64,000 nt of DNA, taken from contig OZ024799.1 in NCBI GenBank assembly GCA_964017045.1, forward strand, positions 29,213,596-29,277,595. Direction: 5' to 3'. This stretch comes from Omphiscola glabra (lineage: Eukaryota > Mollusca > Gastropoda > Lymnaeidae). Positions within the stretch are counted from its first letter, which is position 1. Each line of letters begins with the position of its first letter. The translations under genes were made by a program, and so were the position numbers. Below, piece by piece: positions 34,701 through 49,354 of the stretch. Below the pieces are notes generated by a model. It saw nothing but the letters and a program-made list of their open reading frames with translations, made no database searches and was not told the DNA's origin.

Positions 34701-36815
34701 CGGTACGCGTGTCAGGCTTGGCACGCATAGAGATTTTCATTGATACGTGGAAGACCAAAAAGAAAATTATAAAATAAAATTATAAAATGACTACAAATGC
34801 GTCAAAAATTGATCCTACATTTTAAAATTATTTTTTCGATACCCGGTAACTAGCGAAGCTCTGTGTAAAAATAAGCATACATTTATATATTAAACAGTTA
34901 AATAACAACAACAAAAAAAAGGCTTAACTACATTAAGCTGGAAGTGTGTATGTGTGTGTGTGGGGGGGGGGGGGGTTAGTGGTGTTGGCACAGCTTTTTC
35001 TTTGCATACATGCTTGCTGAGAACAAGTAGACCTACCACTATTAATACTATTATCAGCAGAATCTGAAGTTCTTTATTTCATTTTACTACATGTTTTCTT
35101 GTACTTGTACTGAACAAATAATAGGGGGAAAATTAATTATACATTTGGTCTTAATGTAGGCTCTAAATGTTAGTTATCTATACAAAAATTAGACTAAATA
35201 AAGGGATGTGTCATCTGTACATTTGCTGTCTCAATGCGCTCCTACCCGTAGCCGTAGGTCCTTAAATATTTACTTAGCAGTGATAGCAGGTATCAGGTAT
35301 CATTTAAAATTTGCTTCTTAAATTAAAAAAAAAGAGTAAAAAGTATGTTGCCGACACCTTGGCTACATGGAAAAAAAATAATTTTATGGTTTTATACGAT
35401 ATATATATATATTAAAATATGCTTTTGTTTTTTCTTTCTGATTCTAAATCAAGTTCAGAAGCCGATACTGTAAAAAAAAAAAAAAGGAGCCCCAGATTCC
35501 ATTACAAAAATGTAGAAGATCTGCTGAGACAAAAAAGGAAATTTATCAGTGTCTTCACATTTCCATTGAGGAAAAAATGCATTTAGATGTATTATTTTTA
35601 ATGCAACACTTTTCATTAACTTAATTATTAATAGTAATAGCAATAGGTCTATAGAGTTAATCGAGTCATATAATTTGGCAATTTGGTAGATTTCTATCAA
35701 TCAATGATCAATCGTAGTAGTAGTAGTACTAGAAGTAAAGTAGAAGCTACTCTCCGGCGTCTATGCATACAAACAAGATAAACCAGAAACACAAAAATCT
35801 TAACAAAAATGTTGAAAAATAAACTAAGTCAAGTTAAATAGATGTAAAAGCATTTAATAATGGTGATGAAATACACTTAAGCTAGCAGTGTCAGTGAATT
35901 TATTTTACGTTTTAATTTGGAACATGCCTTTAAAAAATGGCGACTCAATTTCGCCACTTCTCATCTACCCGATACTTCCTCAACAAACAAACAACTTAAA
36001 CAAGTAAAATTGAGAATCAAAATGTGTTTTTATTTAATACATTCATAAAAAATCAACAAAGTCATAATAATGAAAATATATTCCAAACTGTTATTATTAA
36101 GATGAAGCATTATAATTACCCGAAAACGTTGCTACTTTAACTTCGCAACGTCGACCGCCATAATGATAATGGACCACTAGTCAATAGCTTTACATTGCTG
36201 TATTATTTCAAAATATTTGAATTATTTGGGGCCATTTATAATAAACTGATGAGGAATAAAAAATCAAAACTAATAAAGCTGCCAGTTGTTTCTTTTAAAG
36301 CTATATTGTTACAATAGTTTATTAATGAAATGAAATATTTTGAGTAGGCCCGTAGTCTGAATAGATTAAAAATGTGCTGTTACCATCGTGAAAAACAATT
36401 ATTTTCTTATTCAAAAAGGGGATAGACGAGACAAGCTGTGCAAAAAAACTTAAGAAATTTGAATTTCTAATGTATTTTAATCATTATATTTGTGATAAAT
36501 TGCTTAAATGTATTTATTTAATTTTTTCTTAAAATGTCATCTTAAGTTTTTAGTGAGAAAATTTCTGGAAAACAGTCAATTTGGATAACAATTCATGTGA
36601 GACAAACATTTTATTTGATACTAAATAAATTTTCATCATATTTTAAATTAAAAGTGATAAATGCGATAAGTATTTGCATCGCGGTGTATTTGTATTTTAA
36701 TTTTAAAATACAGCACATAGTACAAAAATTGTAATTTTCATCGGCATCCATGACAGCCGGCCAAGTCGAAACTGTGTGTGACGTAGTTGCTCTCCGATAT
36801 GTTCGCGCAACCCGA

Positions 36816-36852
36816 TATAAGCGAACGGTTCTCGACAGAGTGTTATTCACTC
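36816..36852 (+). promoter_or_regulatory. Core promoter of H1 copy 6
   Basis: TATAAG plus initiator, same spacing as copy 2. Confidence 0.75.
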
Positions 36853-36929
36853 CAGGTCGCTCGTTTTCCGCACTTCGCCTCTTTTTAGCTACAATCGCCT
36901 CAGTTATAACGATAAATAAACAAATCAGA

Positions 36930-37568
36930 ATGTCTGACTCTGATGTTGCCGCTCCCGCACCAGCTGCCGCCCCAGCAAAAGTGAAGGCACCCAAGAAGAA
37001 AGCCGCTTCTGCCAAGCCAAAGACAGCCGCCTCTCATCCCCAATACAAAGTGATGATTGCTGCAGCTATTACAGCATTGAAGGAACGTGGTGGCTCCTCC
37101 CGCCAGGCTATCCTCAAGTACATCACCGCCAACTACAAAGTAGGAGACAATCCCACCGCCATCAACGCTCGCCTCAAGGCAGCCCTCAAGGCTGGAGTTA
37201 AAGCTGACGCTCTTAAACAGTCCAAAGGCACTGGCGCCGCTGGATCCTTTCGCCTGGGAGAGAAAGCTGAGAAGAAACCCAAAGTCAAGAAAGTTGCTGA
37301 GAAAAAGCCCAAGTCACCGAAGAAAGTCACAAAAGCCGCTAAGCCTAAGAAACCCGCCGCTGCCAAGAAAGCCCCTAAGTCTCCAAAGGCCAAGAAGCCG
37401 GCTGCACCCAAGAAGGCTAAATCTCCCAAGAAGCCTGCTGCTGCCAAGCCCAAGAAGCCAAAGAGCCCCAAGAAGCCAGCGGCTGCCAAACCAAAGGTTG
37501 CCAAGAAACCCGCTGCAGCCAAAAAGCCCAAAGCTGCCAAGAAGACGCCCGCTGCCAAGAAAGAATAA
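36930..37568 (+). CDS. H1: Histone H1, copy 6
   Basis: Intact consensus H1, 212 residues, start at the MSDSDV ATG. No private coding change was noticed. The private variants of this unit lie about 1.1 kb upstream and 0.3 kb downstream of the gene, so they can serve to tell this copy from its neighbours when its own coding sequence cannot. Confidence 0.95.
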   Translation: MSDSDVAAPAPAAAPAKVKAPKKKAASAKPKTAASHPQYKVMIAAAITALKERGGSSRQAILKYITANYKVGDNPTAINARLKAALKAGVKADALKQSKGTGAAGSFRLGEKAEKKPKVKKVAEKKPKSPKKVTKAAKPKKPAAAKKAPKSPKAKKPAAPKKAKSPKKPAAAKPKKPKSPKKPAAAKPKVAKKPAAAKKPKAAKKTPAAKKE

Positions 37569-37613
37569 ATTTATTCTTTCATTACCTTTTCATATTTTTT
37601 CCCCACTAAACTA

Positions 37614-37629
37614 GGTCCTTTTTAGGACC
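37614..37629 (+). terminator. Histone mRNA 3' stem-loop, copy 6
   Basis: GGTCCT-TTTT-AGGACC, 45 nt after the stop. Confidence 0.85.
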
Positions 37630-40600
37630 ATATCATTATACCAGAGGATTGTTGCAAGACTTTTAACCAATCTCTTTAATCTTAATACCGCTGCCTTGCT
37701 CTGCTCCGTTTCTTGAGAATCTATTACTATTACTCATCTCCTTGCACTTTGGTTGTATCTTTGACAATACACAAACATACTCCAACCCTCTCATTTGAAG
37801 GTTCTCGCTACTCCGGGTTCCCCAGTTTTTATTATTAAATTAAGATAATTAAATGTTACCCTTCGGTATGATTAATCTTTAAAAAAAAAAAAAAAAATTC
37901 TTTATGTGCAAAAATGGAATTAATAAAATTAATTGAATAAACCTAGATTCCCCGCATTTAAAAAAAAAAAAAGTTTAAAAACAAAAATAATATAAATATG
38001 ACAATTTGTTAGGCCCCCACCCACTGTTTACCGTACCTTTGCCTTAAAATAATATATATGATAAAGAGGCCATCATGCAGTTGGGAGCAGAGTTCGCATA
38101 GAATTAATCATATATCATAAGATGACAGCAAGACGTCGAGCAATAATAAATATCGCATTGCTTACCGACAGAGTGAAAGTCTATTTCTTGTAGATGACCG
38201 AAAGCCTTAATGACTTTCAGCTGAAGCCGAAAATAAACCGAAATAAATAAGTATTTAAAAAGATTGAACAGCATTGTTCTTCTAGACTCCATAGCAATGT
38301 TTAACTTTAATTGAGGGTCCGGTGCTAAATTTATTCATATCTTGAAATTCATCATCATCATGCTCATAAACATGGTTATTGACGAAATAACAAGGGTGTA
38401 CATGTAACAAAAAAGGTAATAATGGGGGAGACTGCAATCAGGTTAGCACAATAGGAAATTAGTAGAACACAGTTAGGTTAAACATGATAAAAGGAACGCA
38501 ACAAAACAACGAACGTGTCGGCAGGAAGCCTTCATCAGCGAACAAACACAAATACGAATAAAATGAGAATGTATAAATAAATATATATATAATATAGCAC
38601 TTAGCTAAAAAGTAGTATCCAAGGGGGCAGCAAATGATTAGTGACAGAAAGTAAGTGGGAGAAAGAAAAGAGGAGAAGTAAGTCCACTGCGATAGGTCGT
38701 GACGTGGAGGGGCGGAGCTAGGTTCAAACAGTTAATAGAGACATGACATTTAAACCATGTGGGTACAAGGTGTCTTTTGCAATTAAGATGTCTTTTGCAA
38801 TTCTCCGTCGACACCCATCAGAAGAACTATTTTAAGAGACCTGGTTTTAAAACAATTCCCCCCACCAATGGGGGTGAGGTAGGTTGGTCACCGAACGAAA
38901 TAACTACGCCACCAGCACGGTAAGACTAATGTGTTGGTACTAGGCTTAATATTAATACAGCGATATCTTTCCAGCTATTTATGAAAACACAAGGCATTCG
39001 TATGACGAAAACCGCAAAAAAAAATTGTTTTGATATTTGTATAGAGTTAATAACTGGTATTTGGGTGAAAATTGGTACTATTAGATCCACAATGATTATT
39101 GTACCGGTAGGTATATTTTCTAGAATATAATTATATTATAAAAGCAAAGGGCGCTCAATGTTTCTTTTTTGCACGAATTTAGCACACCCCCCCCCCCCCC
39201 CACAAACGGGTCCAAATTTTCTCTTACCATACTACTTAATAAAAAAATTTAATAAGAAATTTAAATTGCTTTTACATTAAACTGGTAAAAGCCAAAGAAT
39301 TCAACAGATGTTTATTTATTAATATTCACGATGATCTCAAAAAAAAAAAAAAAAAAAAGAACTGATATTTTCCCAATCATTTTTTGATGTAAGTAGAATG
39401 TACGCATGGACGATTTTTAAAATACCTTAATATTTTGGTTTCTGTCGAAAGTCTCGTTAAGCTTTTGGTTTCGGCTTCGGTTTCGACTGAAATCAGAAAA
39501 TCATTTTCGGTCGGTCTCTAGTGGTAATATCTGATGAAATTTATGCCTCTCTATAATTTATAAGCTCGTTCTAAAGTTTCATACAATTAATTCCTTTGAC
39601 GGTATAATACATCGGCACAATACAAAGATCTTTTGATGAGGTAGAGTGAAGGGAAGATTTCACTGATTTCAGGAACTAATTCAATATGACGTCACATAAT
39701 GTATTTCTCATGTAATAAATATGCAGACATTGTTTCGAGGAGAGGTGAAGGGGAAAAAAGAAAGGGAAAATGTGTTAAATGGATTTTAAAATTATTAAAA
39801 TTTACATTTTTTATTGTGTTGATTTTTCAAAAAAGATTGCATAACAGAAAGAAGGAAAGGGGCGCCACCGCATAAAATTCCTCTCGGTTGCCCTGTAAAA
39901 AGTTTGGTTCAGTTGTCTCTCCGTGTTCATACACCTAAAGCAGCAGTCTAACAATGAGTTAAAAAAGATTACTTTTTGGCAAACATCTTAATAACGTAGG
40001 ATTGCCGGTATGTGACGATTTTAAAAATTATTTATTTACCTATTTACTCTGTTTGTGGGGGAGGGGGGGAAATTATAATAGACTGATGACGTCACGCAAT
40101 AAAGACTAAAGAGCGACAGATAATATATAAATATGTTGCCAGTGAAGTGGGAGGTCTGCTGGATATGACATCAAATATTAATTGGGTGGTTTATAGAAGA
40201 GTTTTGACACCCAAGTATCTCGTTTCTTCATTGGATATTGTCGTTGTCCAGGAGATTCTGTTTAACCATCGTAATTTTAGAGCAATGGGGAATTTCCTAT
40301 ACCGTGTGTTAGACAAGTTGTGAAAAAAATGGCATCGCACTTCTGACAAACAAACAAATCAGATTGATGAAAATCTTTCATTTTTTTCTGTTTTTAACTT
40401 TATCTCGCAAAACGCTTAAGCTTTACAAATAGTAAAGATAAATAGATTTTTTTAAAACTAAACAGATAGTAATTGTATTTAACAATTTAATTTCTGACTA
40501 ATGTTACGCCCCCTGAGGTTTTAAAGGAATTTGAACAGGCCCGTCGTGGTCTAGGGCACACTGCGGCAACCTACGGTACGCGTGTCAGGCTTGGCACGCA

Positions 40601-42687
40601 TAGAGATTTTCATTGATACGTGGAAGACCAAAAAGAAAATTATAAAATAAAATTATAAAATGACTACAAATGCGTCAAAAATTGATCCTACATTTTAAAA
40701 TTATTTTTTCGATACCCGGTAACTAGCGAAGCTCTGTGTAAAAATAAGCATACATTTATATATTAAACAGTTAAATAACAACAACAAAAAAAAGGCTTAA
40801 CTACATTAAGCTGGAAGTGTGTATGTGTGTGTGTGGGGGGGGGGGGGTTAGTGGTGTTGGCACAGCTTTTTCTTTGCATACATGCTTGCTGAGAACAAGT
40901 AGACCTACCACTATTAATACTATTATCAGCAGAATCTGAAGTTCTTTATTTCATTTTACTACATGTTTTCTTGTACTTGTACTGAACAAATAATAGGGGG
41001 AAAATTAATTATACATTTGGTCTTAATGTAGGCTCTAAATGTTAGTTATCTATACAAAAATTAGACTAAATAAAGGGATGTGTCATCTGTACATTTGCTG
41101 TCTCAATGCGCTCCTACCCGTAGCCGTAGGTCCTTAAATATTTACTTAGCAGTGATAGCAGGTATCAGGTATCATTTAAAATTTGCTTCTTAAATTAAAA
41201 AAAAAGAGTAAAAAGTATGTTGCCGACACCTTGGCTACATGGAAAAAAAATAATTTTATGGTTTTATACGATATATATATATATTAAAATATGCTTTTGT
41301 TTTTTCTTTCTGATTCTAAATCAAGTTCAGAAGCCGATACTGTAAAAAAAAAAAAAAGGAGCCCCAGATTCCATTACAAAAATGTAGAAGATCTGCTGAG
41401 ACAAAAAAGGAAATTTATCAGTGTCTTCACATTTCCATTGAGGAAAAAATGCATTTAGATGTATTATTTTTAATGCAACACTTTTCATTAACTTAATTAT
41501 TAATAGTAATAGCAATAGGTCTATAGAGTTAATCGAGTCATATAATTTGGCAATTTGGTAGATTTCTATCAATCAATGATCAATCGTAGTAGTAGTAGTA
41601 CTAGAAGTAAAGTAGAAGCTACTCTCCGGCGTCTATGCATACAAACAAGATAAACCATAAACACAAAAATCTTAACAAAAATGTTGAAAAATAAACTAAG
41701 TCAAGTTAAATAGATGTAAAAGCATTTAATAATGGTGATGAAATACACTTAAGCTAGCAGTGTCAGTGAATTTATTTTACGTTTTAATTTGGAACATGCC
41801 TTTAAAAAATGGCGACTCAATTTCGCCACTTCTCATCTACCCGATACTTCCTCAACAAACAAACAACTTAAACAAGTAAAATTGAGAATCAAAATGTGTT
41901 TTTATTTAATACATTCATAAAAAATCAACAAAGTCATAATAATGAAAATATATTCCAAACTGTTATTATTAAGATGAAGCATTATAATTACCCGAAAACG
42001 TTGCTACTTTAACTTCGCAACGTCGACCGCCATAATGATAATGGACCACTAGTCAATAGCTTTACATTGCTGTATTATTTCAAAATATTTGAATTATTTG
42101 GGGCCATTTATAATAAACTGATGAGGAATAAAAAATCAAAACTAATAAAGCTGCCAGTTGTTTCTTTTAAAGCTATATTGTTACAATAGTTTATTAATGA
42201 AATGAAATATTTTGAGTAGGCCCGTAGTCTGAATAGATTAAAAATGTGCTGTTACCATCGTGAAAAACAATTATTTTCTTATTCAAAAAGGGGATAGACG
42301 AGACAAGCTGTGCAAAAAAACTTAAGAAATTTGAATTTCTAATGTATTTTAATCATTATATTTGTGATAAATTGCTTAAATGTATTTATTTAATTTTTTC
42401 TTAAAATGTCATCTTAAGTTTTTAGTGAGAAAATTTCTGGAAAACAGTCAATTTGGATAACAATTCATGTGAGACAAACATTTTATTTGATACTAAATAA
42501 ATTTTCATCATATTTTAAATTAAAAGTGATAAATGCGATAAGTATTTGCATCGCGGTGTATTTGTATTTTAATTTTAAAATACAGCACATAGTACAAAAA
42601 TTGTAATTTTCATCGGCATCCATGACAGCCGGCCAAGTCGAAACTGTGTGTGACGTAGTTGCTCTCCGATATGTTCGCGCAACCCGA

Positions 42688-42724
42688 TATAAGCGAACGG
42701 TTCTCGACAGAGTGTTATTCACTC
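42688..42724 (+). promoter_or_regulatory. Core promoter of H1 copy 7
   Basis: TATAAG plus initiator, same spacing as copy 2. Confidence 0.75.
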
Positions 42725-42801
42725 CAGGTCGCTCGTTTTCCGCACTTCGCCTCTTTTTAGCTACAATCGCCTCAGTTATAACGATAAATAAACAAATCAG
42801 A

Positions 42802-43440
42802 ATGTCTGACTCTGATGTTGCCGCTCCCGCACCAGCTGCCGCCCCAGCAAAAGTGAAGGCACCCAAGAAGAAAGCCGCTTCTGCCAAGCCAAAGACAGCC
42901 GCCTCTCATCCCCAATACAAAGTGATGATTGCTGCAGCTATTACAGCATTGAAGGAACGTGGTGGCTCCTCCCGCCAGGCTATCCTCAAGTACATCACCG
43001 CCAACTACAAAGTAGGAGACAATCCCACCGCCATCAACGCTCGCCTCAAGGCAGCCCTCAAGGCTGGAGTTAAAGCTGACGCTCTTAAACAGTCCAAAGG
43101 CACTGGCGCCGCTGGATCCTTTCGCCTGGGAGAGAAAGCTGAGAAGAAACCCAAAGTCAAGAAAGTTGCTGAGAAAAAGCCCAAGTCACCGAAGAAAGTC
43201 ACAAAAGCCGCTAAGCCTAAGAAACCCGCCGCTGCCAAGAAAGCCCCTAAGTCTCCAAAGGCCAAGAAGCCGGCTGCACCCAAGAAGGCTAAATCTCCCA
43301 AGAAGCCTGCTGCTGCCAAGCCCAAGAAGCCAAAGAGCCCCAAGAAGCCAGCGGCTGCCAAACCAAAGGTTGCCAAGAAACCCGCTGCAGCCAAAAAGCC
43401 CAAAGCTGCCAAGAAGACGCCCGCTGCCAAGAAAGAATAA
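42802..43440 (+). CDS. H1: Histone H1, copy 7
   Basis: Intact consensus H1, 212 residues, start at the MSDSDV ATG at 42802. It lies 5872 bp after copy 6 and 5869 bp before copy 8. The coding sequence, leader and 3' signal match the array consensus; nothing suggests a pseudogene. Confidence 0.95.
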   Translation: MSDSDVAAPAPAAAPAKVKAPKKKAASAKPKTAASHPQYKVMIAAAITALKERGGSSRQAILKYITANYKVGDNPTAINARLKAALKAGVKADALKQSKGTGAAGSFRLGEKAEKKPKVKKVAEKKPKSPKKVTKAAKPKKPAAAKKAPKSPKAKKPAAPKKAKSPKKPAAAKPKKPKSPKKPAAAKPKVAKKPAAAKKPKAAKKTPAAKKE

Positions 43441-43485
43441 ATTTATTCTTTCATTACCTTTTCATATTTTTTCCCCACTAAACTA

Positions 43486-43501
43486 GGTCCTTTTTAGGAC
43501 C
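43486..43501 (+). terminator. Histone mRNA 3' stem-loop, copy 7
   Basis: GGTCCT-TTTT-AGGACC, 45 nt after the stop. Confidence 0.85.
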
Positions 43502-46500
43502 ATATCATTATACCAGAGGATTGTTGCAAGACTTTTAACCAATCTCTTTAATCTTAATACCGCTGCCTTGCTCTGCTCCGTTTCTTGAGAATCTATTACT
43601 ATTACTCATCTCCTTGCACTTTGGTTGTATCTTTGACAATACACAAACATACTCCAACCCTCTCATTTGAAGGTTCTCGCTACTCCGGGTTCCCCAGTTT
43701 TTATTATTAAATTAAGATAATTAAATGTTACCCTTCGGTATGATTAATCTTTAAAAAAAAATAAAAAAATTCTTTATGTGCAAAAATGGAATTAATAAAA
43801 TTAATTGAATAAACCTAGATTCCCCGCATTTAAAAAAAAAAAAAGTTTAAAAACAAAAATAATATAAATATGACAATTTGTTAGGCCCCCACCCACTGTT
43901 TACCGTACCTTTGCCTTAAAATAATATATATGATAAAGAGGCCATCATGCAGTTGGGAGCAGAGTTCGCATAGAATTAATCATATATCATAAGATGACAG
44001 CAAGACGTCGAGCAATAATAAATATCGCATTGCTTACCGACAGAGTGAAAGTCTATTTCTTGTAGATGACCGAAAGCCTTAATGACTTTCAGCTGAAGCC
44101 GAAAATAAACCGAAATAAATAAGTATTTAAAAAGATTGAACAGCATTGTTCTTCTAGACTCCATAGCAATGTTTAACTTTAATTGAGGGTCCGGTGCTAA
44201 ATTTATTCATATCTTGAAATTCATCATCATCATGCTCATAAACATGGTTATTGACGAAATAACAAGGGTGTACATGTAACAAAAAAGGTAATAATGGGGG
44301 AGACTGCAATCAGGTTAGCACAATAGGAAATTAGTAGAACACAGTTAGGTTAAACATGATAAAAGGAACGCAACAAAACAACGAACGTGTCGGCAGGAAG
44401 CCTTCATCAGCGAACAAACACAAATACGAATAAAATGAGAATGTATAAATAAATATATATATAATATAGCACTTAGCTAAAAAGTAGTATCCAAGGGGGC
44501 AGCAAATGATTAGTGACAGAAAGTAAGTGGGAGAAAGAAAAGAGGAGAAGTAAGTCCACTGCGATAGGTCGTGACGTGGAGGGGCGGAGCTAGGTTCAAA
44601 CAGTTAATAGAGACATGACATTTAAACCATGTGGGTACAAGGTGTCTTTTGCAATTAAGATGTCTTTTGCAATTCTCCGTCGACACCCATCAGAAGAACT
44701 ATTTTAAGAGACCTGGTTTTAAAACAATTCCCCCCACCAATGGGGGTGAGGTAGGTTGGTCACCGAACGAAATAACTACGCCACCAGCACGGTAAGACTA
44801 ATGTGTTGGTACTAGGCTTAATATTAATACAGCGATATCTTTCCAGCTATTTATGAAAACACAAGGCATTCGTATGACGAAAACCGCAAAAAAAAATTGT
44901 TTTGATATTTGTATAGAGTTAATAACTGGTATTTGGGTGAAAATTGGTACTATTAGATCCACAATGATTATTGTACCGGTAGGTATATTTTCTAGAATAT
45001 AATTATATTATAAAAGCAAAGGGCGCTCAATGTTTCTTTTTTGCACGAATTTAGCACACCCCCCCCCCCCCCACAAACGGGTCCAAATTTTCTCTTACCA
45101 TACTACTTAATAAAAAAATTTAATAAGAAATTTAAATTGCTTTTACATTAAACTGGTAAAAGCCAAAGAATTCAACAGATGTTTATTTATTAATATTCAC
45201 GATGATCTCAAAAAAAAAAAAAAAAAAAAGAACTGATATTTTCCCAATCATTTTTTGATGTAAGTAGAATGTACGCATGGACGATTTTTAAAATACCTTA
45301 ATATTTTGGTTTCTGTCGAAAGTCTCGTTAAGCTTTTGGTTTCGGCTTCGGTTTCGACTGAAATCAGAAAATCATTTTCGGTCGGTCTCTAGTGGTAATA
45401 TCTGATGAAATTTATGCCTCTCTATAATTTATAAGCTCGTTCTAAAGTTTCATACAATTAATTCCTTTGACGGTATAATACATCGGCACAATACAAAGAT
45501 CTTTTGATGAGGTAGAGTGAAGGGAAGATTTCACTGATTTCAGGAACTAATTCAATATGACGTCACATAATGTATTTCTCATGTAATAAATATGCAGACA
45601 TTGTTTCGAGGAGAGGTGAAGGGGAAAAAAGAAAGGGAAAATGTGTTAAATGGATTTTAAAATTATTAAAATTTACATTTTTTATTGTGTTGATTTTTCA
45701 AAAAAGATTGCATAACAGAAAGAAGGAAAGGGGCGCCACCGCATAAAATTCCTCTCGGTTGCCCTGTAAAAAGTTTGGTTCAGTTGTCTCTCCGTGTTCA
45801 TACACCTAAAGCAGCAGTCTAACAATGAGTTAAAAAAGATTACTTTTTGGCAAACATCTTAATAACGTAGGATTGCCGGTACGTGACGATTTTAAAAATT
45901 ATTTATTTACCTATTTACTCTGTTTGTGGGGGAGGGGGGGAAATTATAATAGACTGATGACGTCACGCAATAAAGACTAAAGAGCGACAGATAATATATA
46001 AATATGTTGCCAGTGAAGTGGGAGGTCTGCTGGATATGACATCAAATATTAATTGGGTGGTTTATAGAAGAGTTTTGACACCCAAGTATCTCGTTTCTTC
46101 ATTGGATATTGTCGTTGTCCAGGAGATTCTGTTTAACCATCGTAATTTTAGAGCAATGGGGAATTTCCTATACCGTGTGTTAGACAAGTTGTGAAAAAAA
46201 TGGCATCGCACTTCTGACAAACAAACAAATCAGATTGATGAAAATCTTTCATTTTTTTCTGTTTTTAACTTTATCTCGCAAAACGCTTAAGCTTTACAAA
46301 TAGTAAAGATAAATAGATTTTTTTAAAACTAAACAGATAGTAATTGTATTTAACAATTTAATTTCTGACTAATGTTACGCCCCCTGAGGTTTTAAAGGAA
46401 TTTGAACAGGCCCGTCGTGGTCTAGGGCACACTGCGGCAACCTACGGTACGCGTGTCAGGCTTGGCACGCATAGAGATTTTCATTGATACGTGGAAGACC

Positions 46501-48556
46501 AAAAAGAAAATTATAAAATAAAATTATAAAATGACTACAAATGCGTCAAAAATTGATCCTACATTTTAAAATTATTTTTTCGATACCCGGTAACTAGCGA
46601 AGCTCTGTGTAAAAATAAGCATACATTTATATATTAAACAGTTAAATAACAACAACAAAAAAAAGGCTTAACTACATTAAGCTGGAAGTGTGTATGTGTG
46701 TGTGTGGGGGGGGGGGTTAGTGGTGTTGGCACAGCTTTTTCTTTGCATACATGCTTGCTGAGAACAAGTAGACCTACCACTATTAATACTATTATCAGCA
46801 GAATCTGAAGTTCTTTATTTCATTTTACTACATGTTTTCTTGTACTTGTACTGAACAAATAATAGGGGGAAAATTAATTATACATTTGGTCTTAATGTAG
46901 GCTCTAAATGTTAGTTATCTATACAAAAATTAGACTAAATAAAGGGATGTGTCATCTGTACATTTGCTGTCTCAATGCGCTCCTACCCGTAGCCGTAGGT
47001 CCTTAAATATTTACTTAGCAGTGATAGCAGGTATCAGGTATCATTTAAAATTTGCTTCTTAAATTAAAAAAAAAGAGTAAAAAGTATGTTGCCGACACCT
47101 TGGCTACATGGAAAAAAAATAATTTTATGGTTTTATACGATATATATATATATTAAAATATGCTTTTGTTTTTTCTTTCTGATTCTAAATCAAGTTCAGA
47201 AGCCGATACTGTAAAAAAAAAAAAAAGGAGCCCCAGATTCCATTACAAAAATGTAGAAGATCTGCTGAGACAAAAAAGGAAATTTATCAGTGTCTTCACA
47301 TTTCCATTGAGGAAAAAATGCATTTAGATGTATTATTTTTAATGCAACACTTTTCATTAACTTAATTATTAATAGTAATAGCAATAGGTCTATAGAGTTA
47401 ATCGAGTCATATAATTTGGCAATTTGGTAGATTTCTATCAATCAATGATCAATCGTAGTAGTAGTAGTACTAGAAGTAAAGTAGAAGCTACTCTCCGGCG
47501 TCTATGCATACAAACAAGATAAACCACAAACACAAAAATCTTAACAAAAATGTTGAAAAATAAACTAAGTCAAGTTAAATAGATGTAAAAGCATTTAATA
47601 ATGGTGATGAAATACACTTAAGCTAGCAGTGTCAGTGAATTTATTTTACGTTTTAATTTGGAACATGCCTTTAAAAAATGGCGACTCAATTTCGCCACTT
47701 CTCATCTACCCGATACTTCCTCAACAAACAAACAACTTAAACAAGTAAAATTGAGAATCAAAATGTGTTTTTATTTAATACATTCATAAAAAATCAACAA
47801 AGTCATAATAATGAAAATATATTCCAAACTGTTATTATTAAGATGAAGCATTATAATTACCCGAAAACGTTGCTACTTTAACTTCGCAACGTCGACCGCC
47901 ATAATGATAATGGACCACTAGTCAATAGCTTTACATTGCTGTATTATTTCAAAATATTTGAATTATTTGGGGCCATTTATAATAAACTGATGAGGAATAA
48001 AAAATCAAAACTAATAAAGCTGCCAGTTGTTTCTTTTAAAGCTATATTGTTACAATAGTTTATTAATGAAATGAAATATTTTGAGTAGGCCCGTAGTCTG
48101 AATAGATTAAAAATGTGCTGTTACCATCGTGAAAAACAATTATTTTCTTATTCAAAAAGGGGATAGACGAGACAAGCTGTGCAAAAAAACTTAAGAAATT
48201 TGAATTTCTAATGTATTTTAATCATTATATTTGTGATAAATTGCTTAAATGTATTTATTTAATTTTTTCTTAAAATGTCATCTTAAGTTTTTAGTGAGAA
48301 AATTTCTGGAAAACAGTCAATTTGGATAACAATTCATGTGAGACAAACATTTTATTTGATACTAAATAAATTTTCATCATATTTTAAATTAAAAGTGATA
48401 AATGCGATAAGTATTTGCATCGCGGTGTATTTGTATTTTAATTTTAAAATACAGCACATAGTACAAAAATTGTAATTTTCATCGGCATCCATGACAGCCG
48501 GCCAAGTCGAAACTGTGTGTGACGTAGTTGCTCTCCGATATGTTCGCGCAACCCGA

Positions 48557-48593
48557 TATAAGCGAACGGTTCTCGACAGAGTGTTATTCACTC
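48557..48593 (+). promoter_or_regulatory. Core promoter of H1 copy 8
   Basis: TATAAG plus initiator, same spacing as copy 2; outside the divergent patch of this unit. Confidence 0.75.
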
Positions 48594-48670
48594 CAGGTCG
48601 CTCGTTTTCCGCACTTCGCCTCTTTTTAGCTACAATCGCCTCAGTTATAACGATAAATAAACAAATCAGA

Positions 48671-49309
48671 ATGTCTGACTCTGATGTTGCCGCTCCCGCA
48701 CCAGCTGCCGCCCCAGCAAAAGTGAAGGCACCCAAGAAGAAAGCCGCTTCTGCCAAGCCAAAGACAGCCGCCTCTCATCCCCAATACAAAGTGATGATTG
48801 CTGCAGCTATTACAGCATTGAAGGAACGTGGTGGCTCCTCCCGCCAGGCTATCCTCAAGTACATCACCGCCAACTACAAAGTAGGAGACAATCCCACCGC
48901 CATCAACGCTCGCCTCAAGGCAGCCCTCAAGGCTGGAGTTAAAGCTGACGTTCTTAAACAGTCCAAAGGCACTGGCGCCGCTGGATCCTTTCGCCTGGGA
49001 GAGAAAGCTGAGAAGAAACCCAAAGTCAAGAAAGTTGCTGAGAAAAAGCCCAAGTCACCGAAGAAAGTCACAAAAGCCGCTAAGCCTAAGAAACCCGCCG
49101 CTGCCAAGAAAGCCCCTAAGTCTCCAAAGGCCAAGAAGCCGGCTGCACCCAAGAAGGCTAAATCTCCCAAGAAGCCTGCTGCTGCCAAGCCCAAGAAGCC
49201 AAAGAGCCCCAAGAAGCCAGCGGCTGCCAAACCAAAGGTTGCCAAGAAACCCGCTGCAGCCAAAAAGCCCAAAGCTGCCAAGAAGACGCCCGCTGCCAAG
49301 AAAGAATAA
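48671..49309 (+). CDS. H1: Histone H1, copy 8 (Ala94Val variant)
   Basis: A 212-residue H1 with one change from consensus: codon 94 is GTT (48950-48952) in place of GCT, giving KADV in place of KADA in the last part of the globular domain, between helix 3 and the [10 protein letters not shown] wing. The swap is conservative and the position is hydrophobic or small in the family as I recall it, so function is probably kept. It is the only protein-level difference among copies 2-10. The gene lies just upstream of the divergent spacer patch, but its stop, 3'UTR and stem-loop are consensus. Confidence 0.95.
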   Translation: MSDSDVAAPAPAAAPAKVKAPKKKAASAKPKTAASHPQYKVMIAAAITALKERGGSSRQAILKYITANYKVGDNPTAINARLKAALKAGVKADVLKQSKGTGAAGSFRLGEKAEKKPKVKKVAEKKPKSPKKVTKAAKPKKPAAAKKAPKSPKAKKPAAPKKAKSPKKPAAAKPKKPKSPKKPAAAKPKVAKKPAAAKKPKAAKKTPAAKKE

Positions 49310-49354
49310 ATTTATTCTTTCATTACCTTTTCATATTTTTTCCCCACTAAACTA

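Larger units (their letters stand above)
28944..34815 (+). repeat. H1 array unit 5
   Basis: A 5872-bp unit with the long TG-run followed by 12 G, consensus T in AAAAAATCAAAAC, GGGGGAG near 32552, and GGTATGTG in the distal spacer. It differs from unit 4 at all these markers. The C-run near 33312 is among the longest in the array. Confidence 0.93.
34816..40688 (+). repeat. H1 array unit 6
   Basis: A 5873-bp unit with private variants: AACCAGAAACAC (G at 35785, elsewhere C) and an uninterrupted A-run at about 37880-37897, where other units have a T inside the run. The TG-run is followed by 14 G. Confidence 0.93.
40689..46559 (+). repeat. H1 array unit 7
   Basis: A 5871-bp unit with a private T at 41658 (AACCATAAACAC). 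The distal spacer carries GGTACGTG (45882), like units 4 and 8-10. The TG-run is followed by 13 G. Confidence 0.93.
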
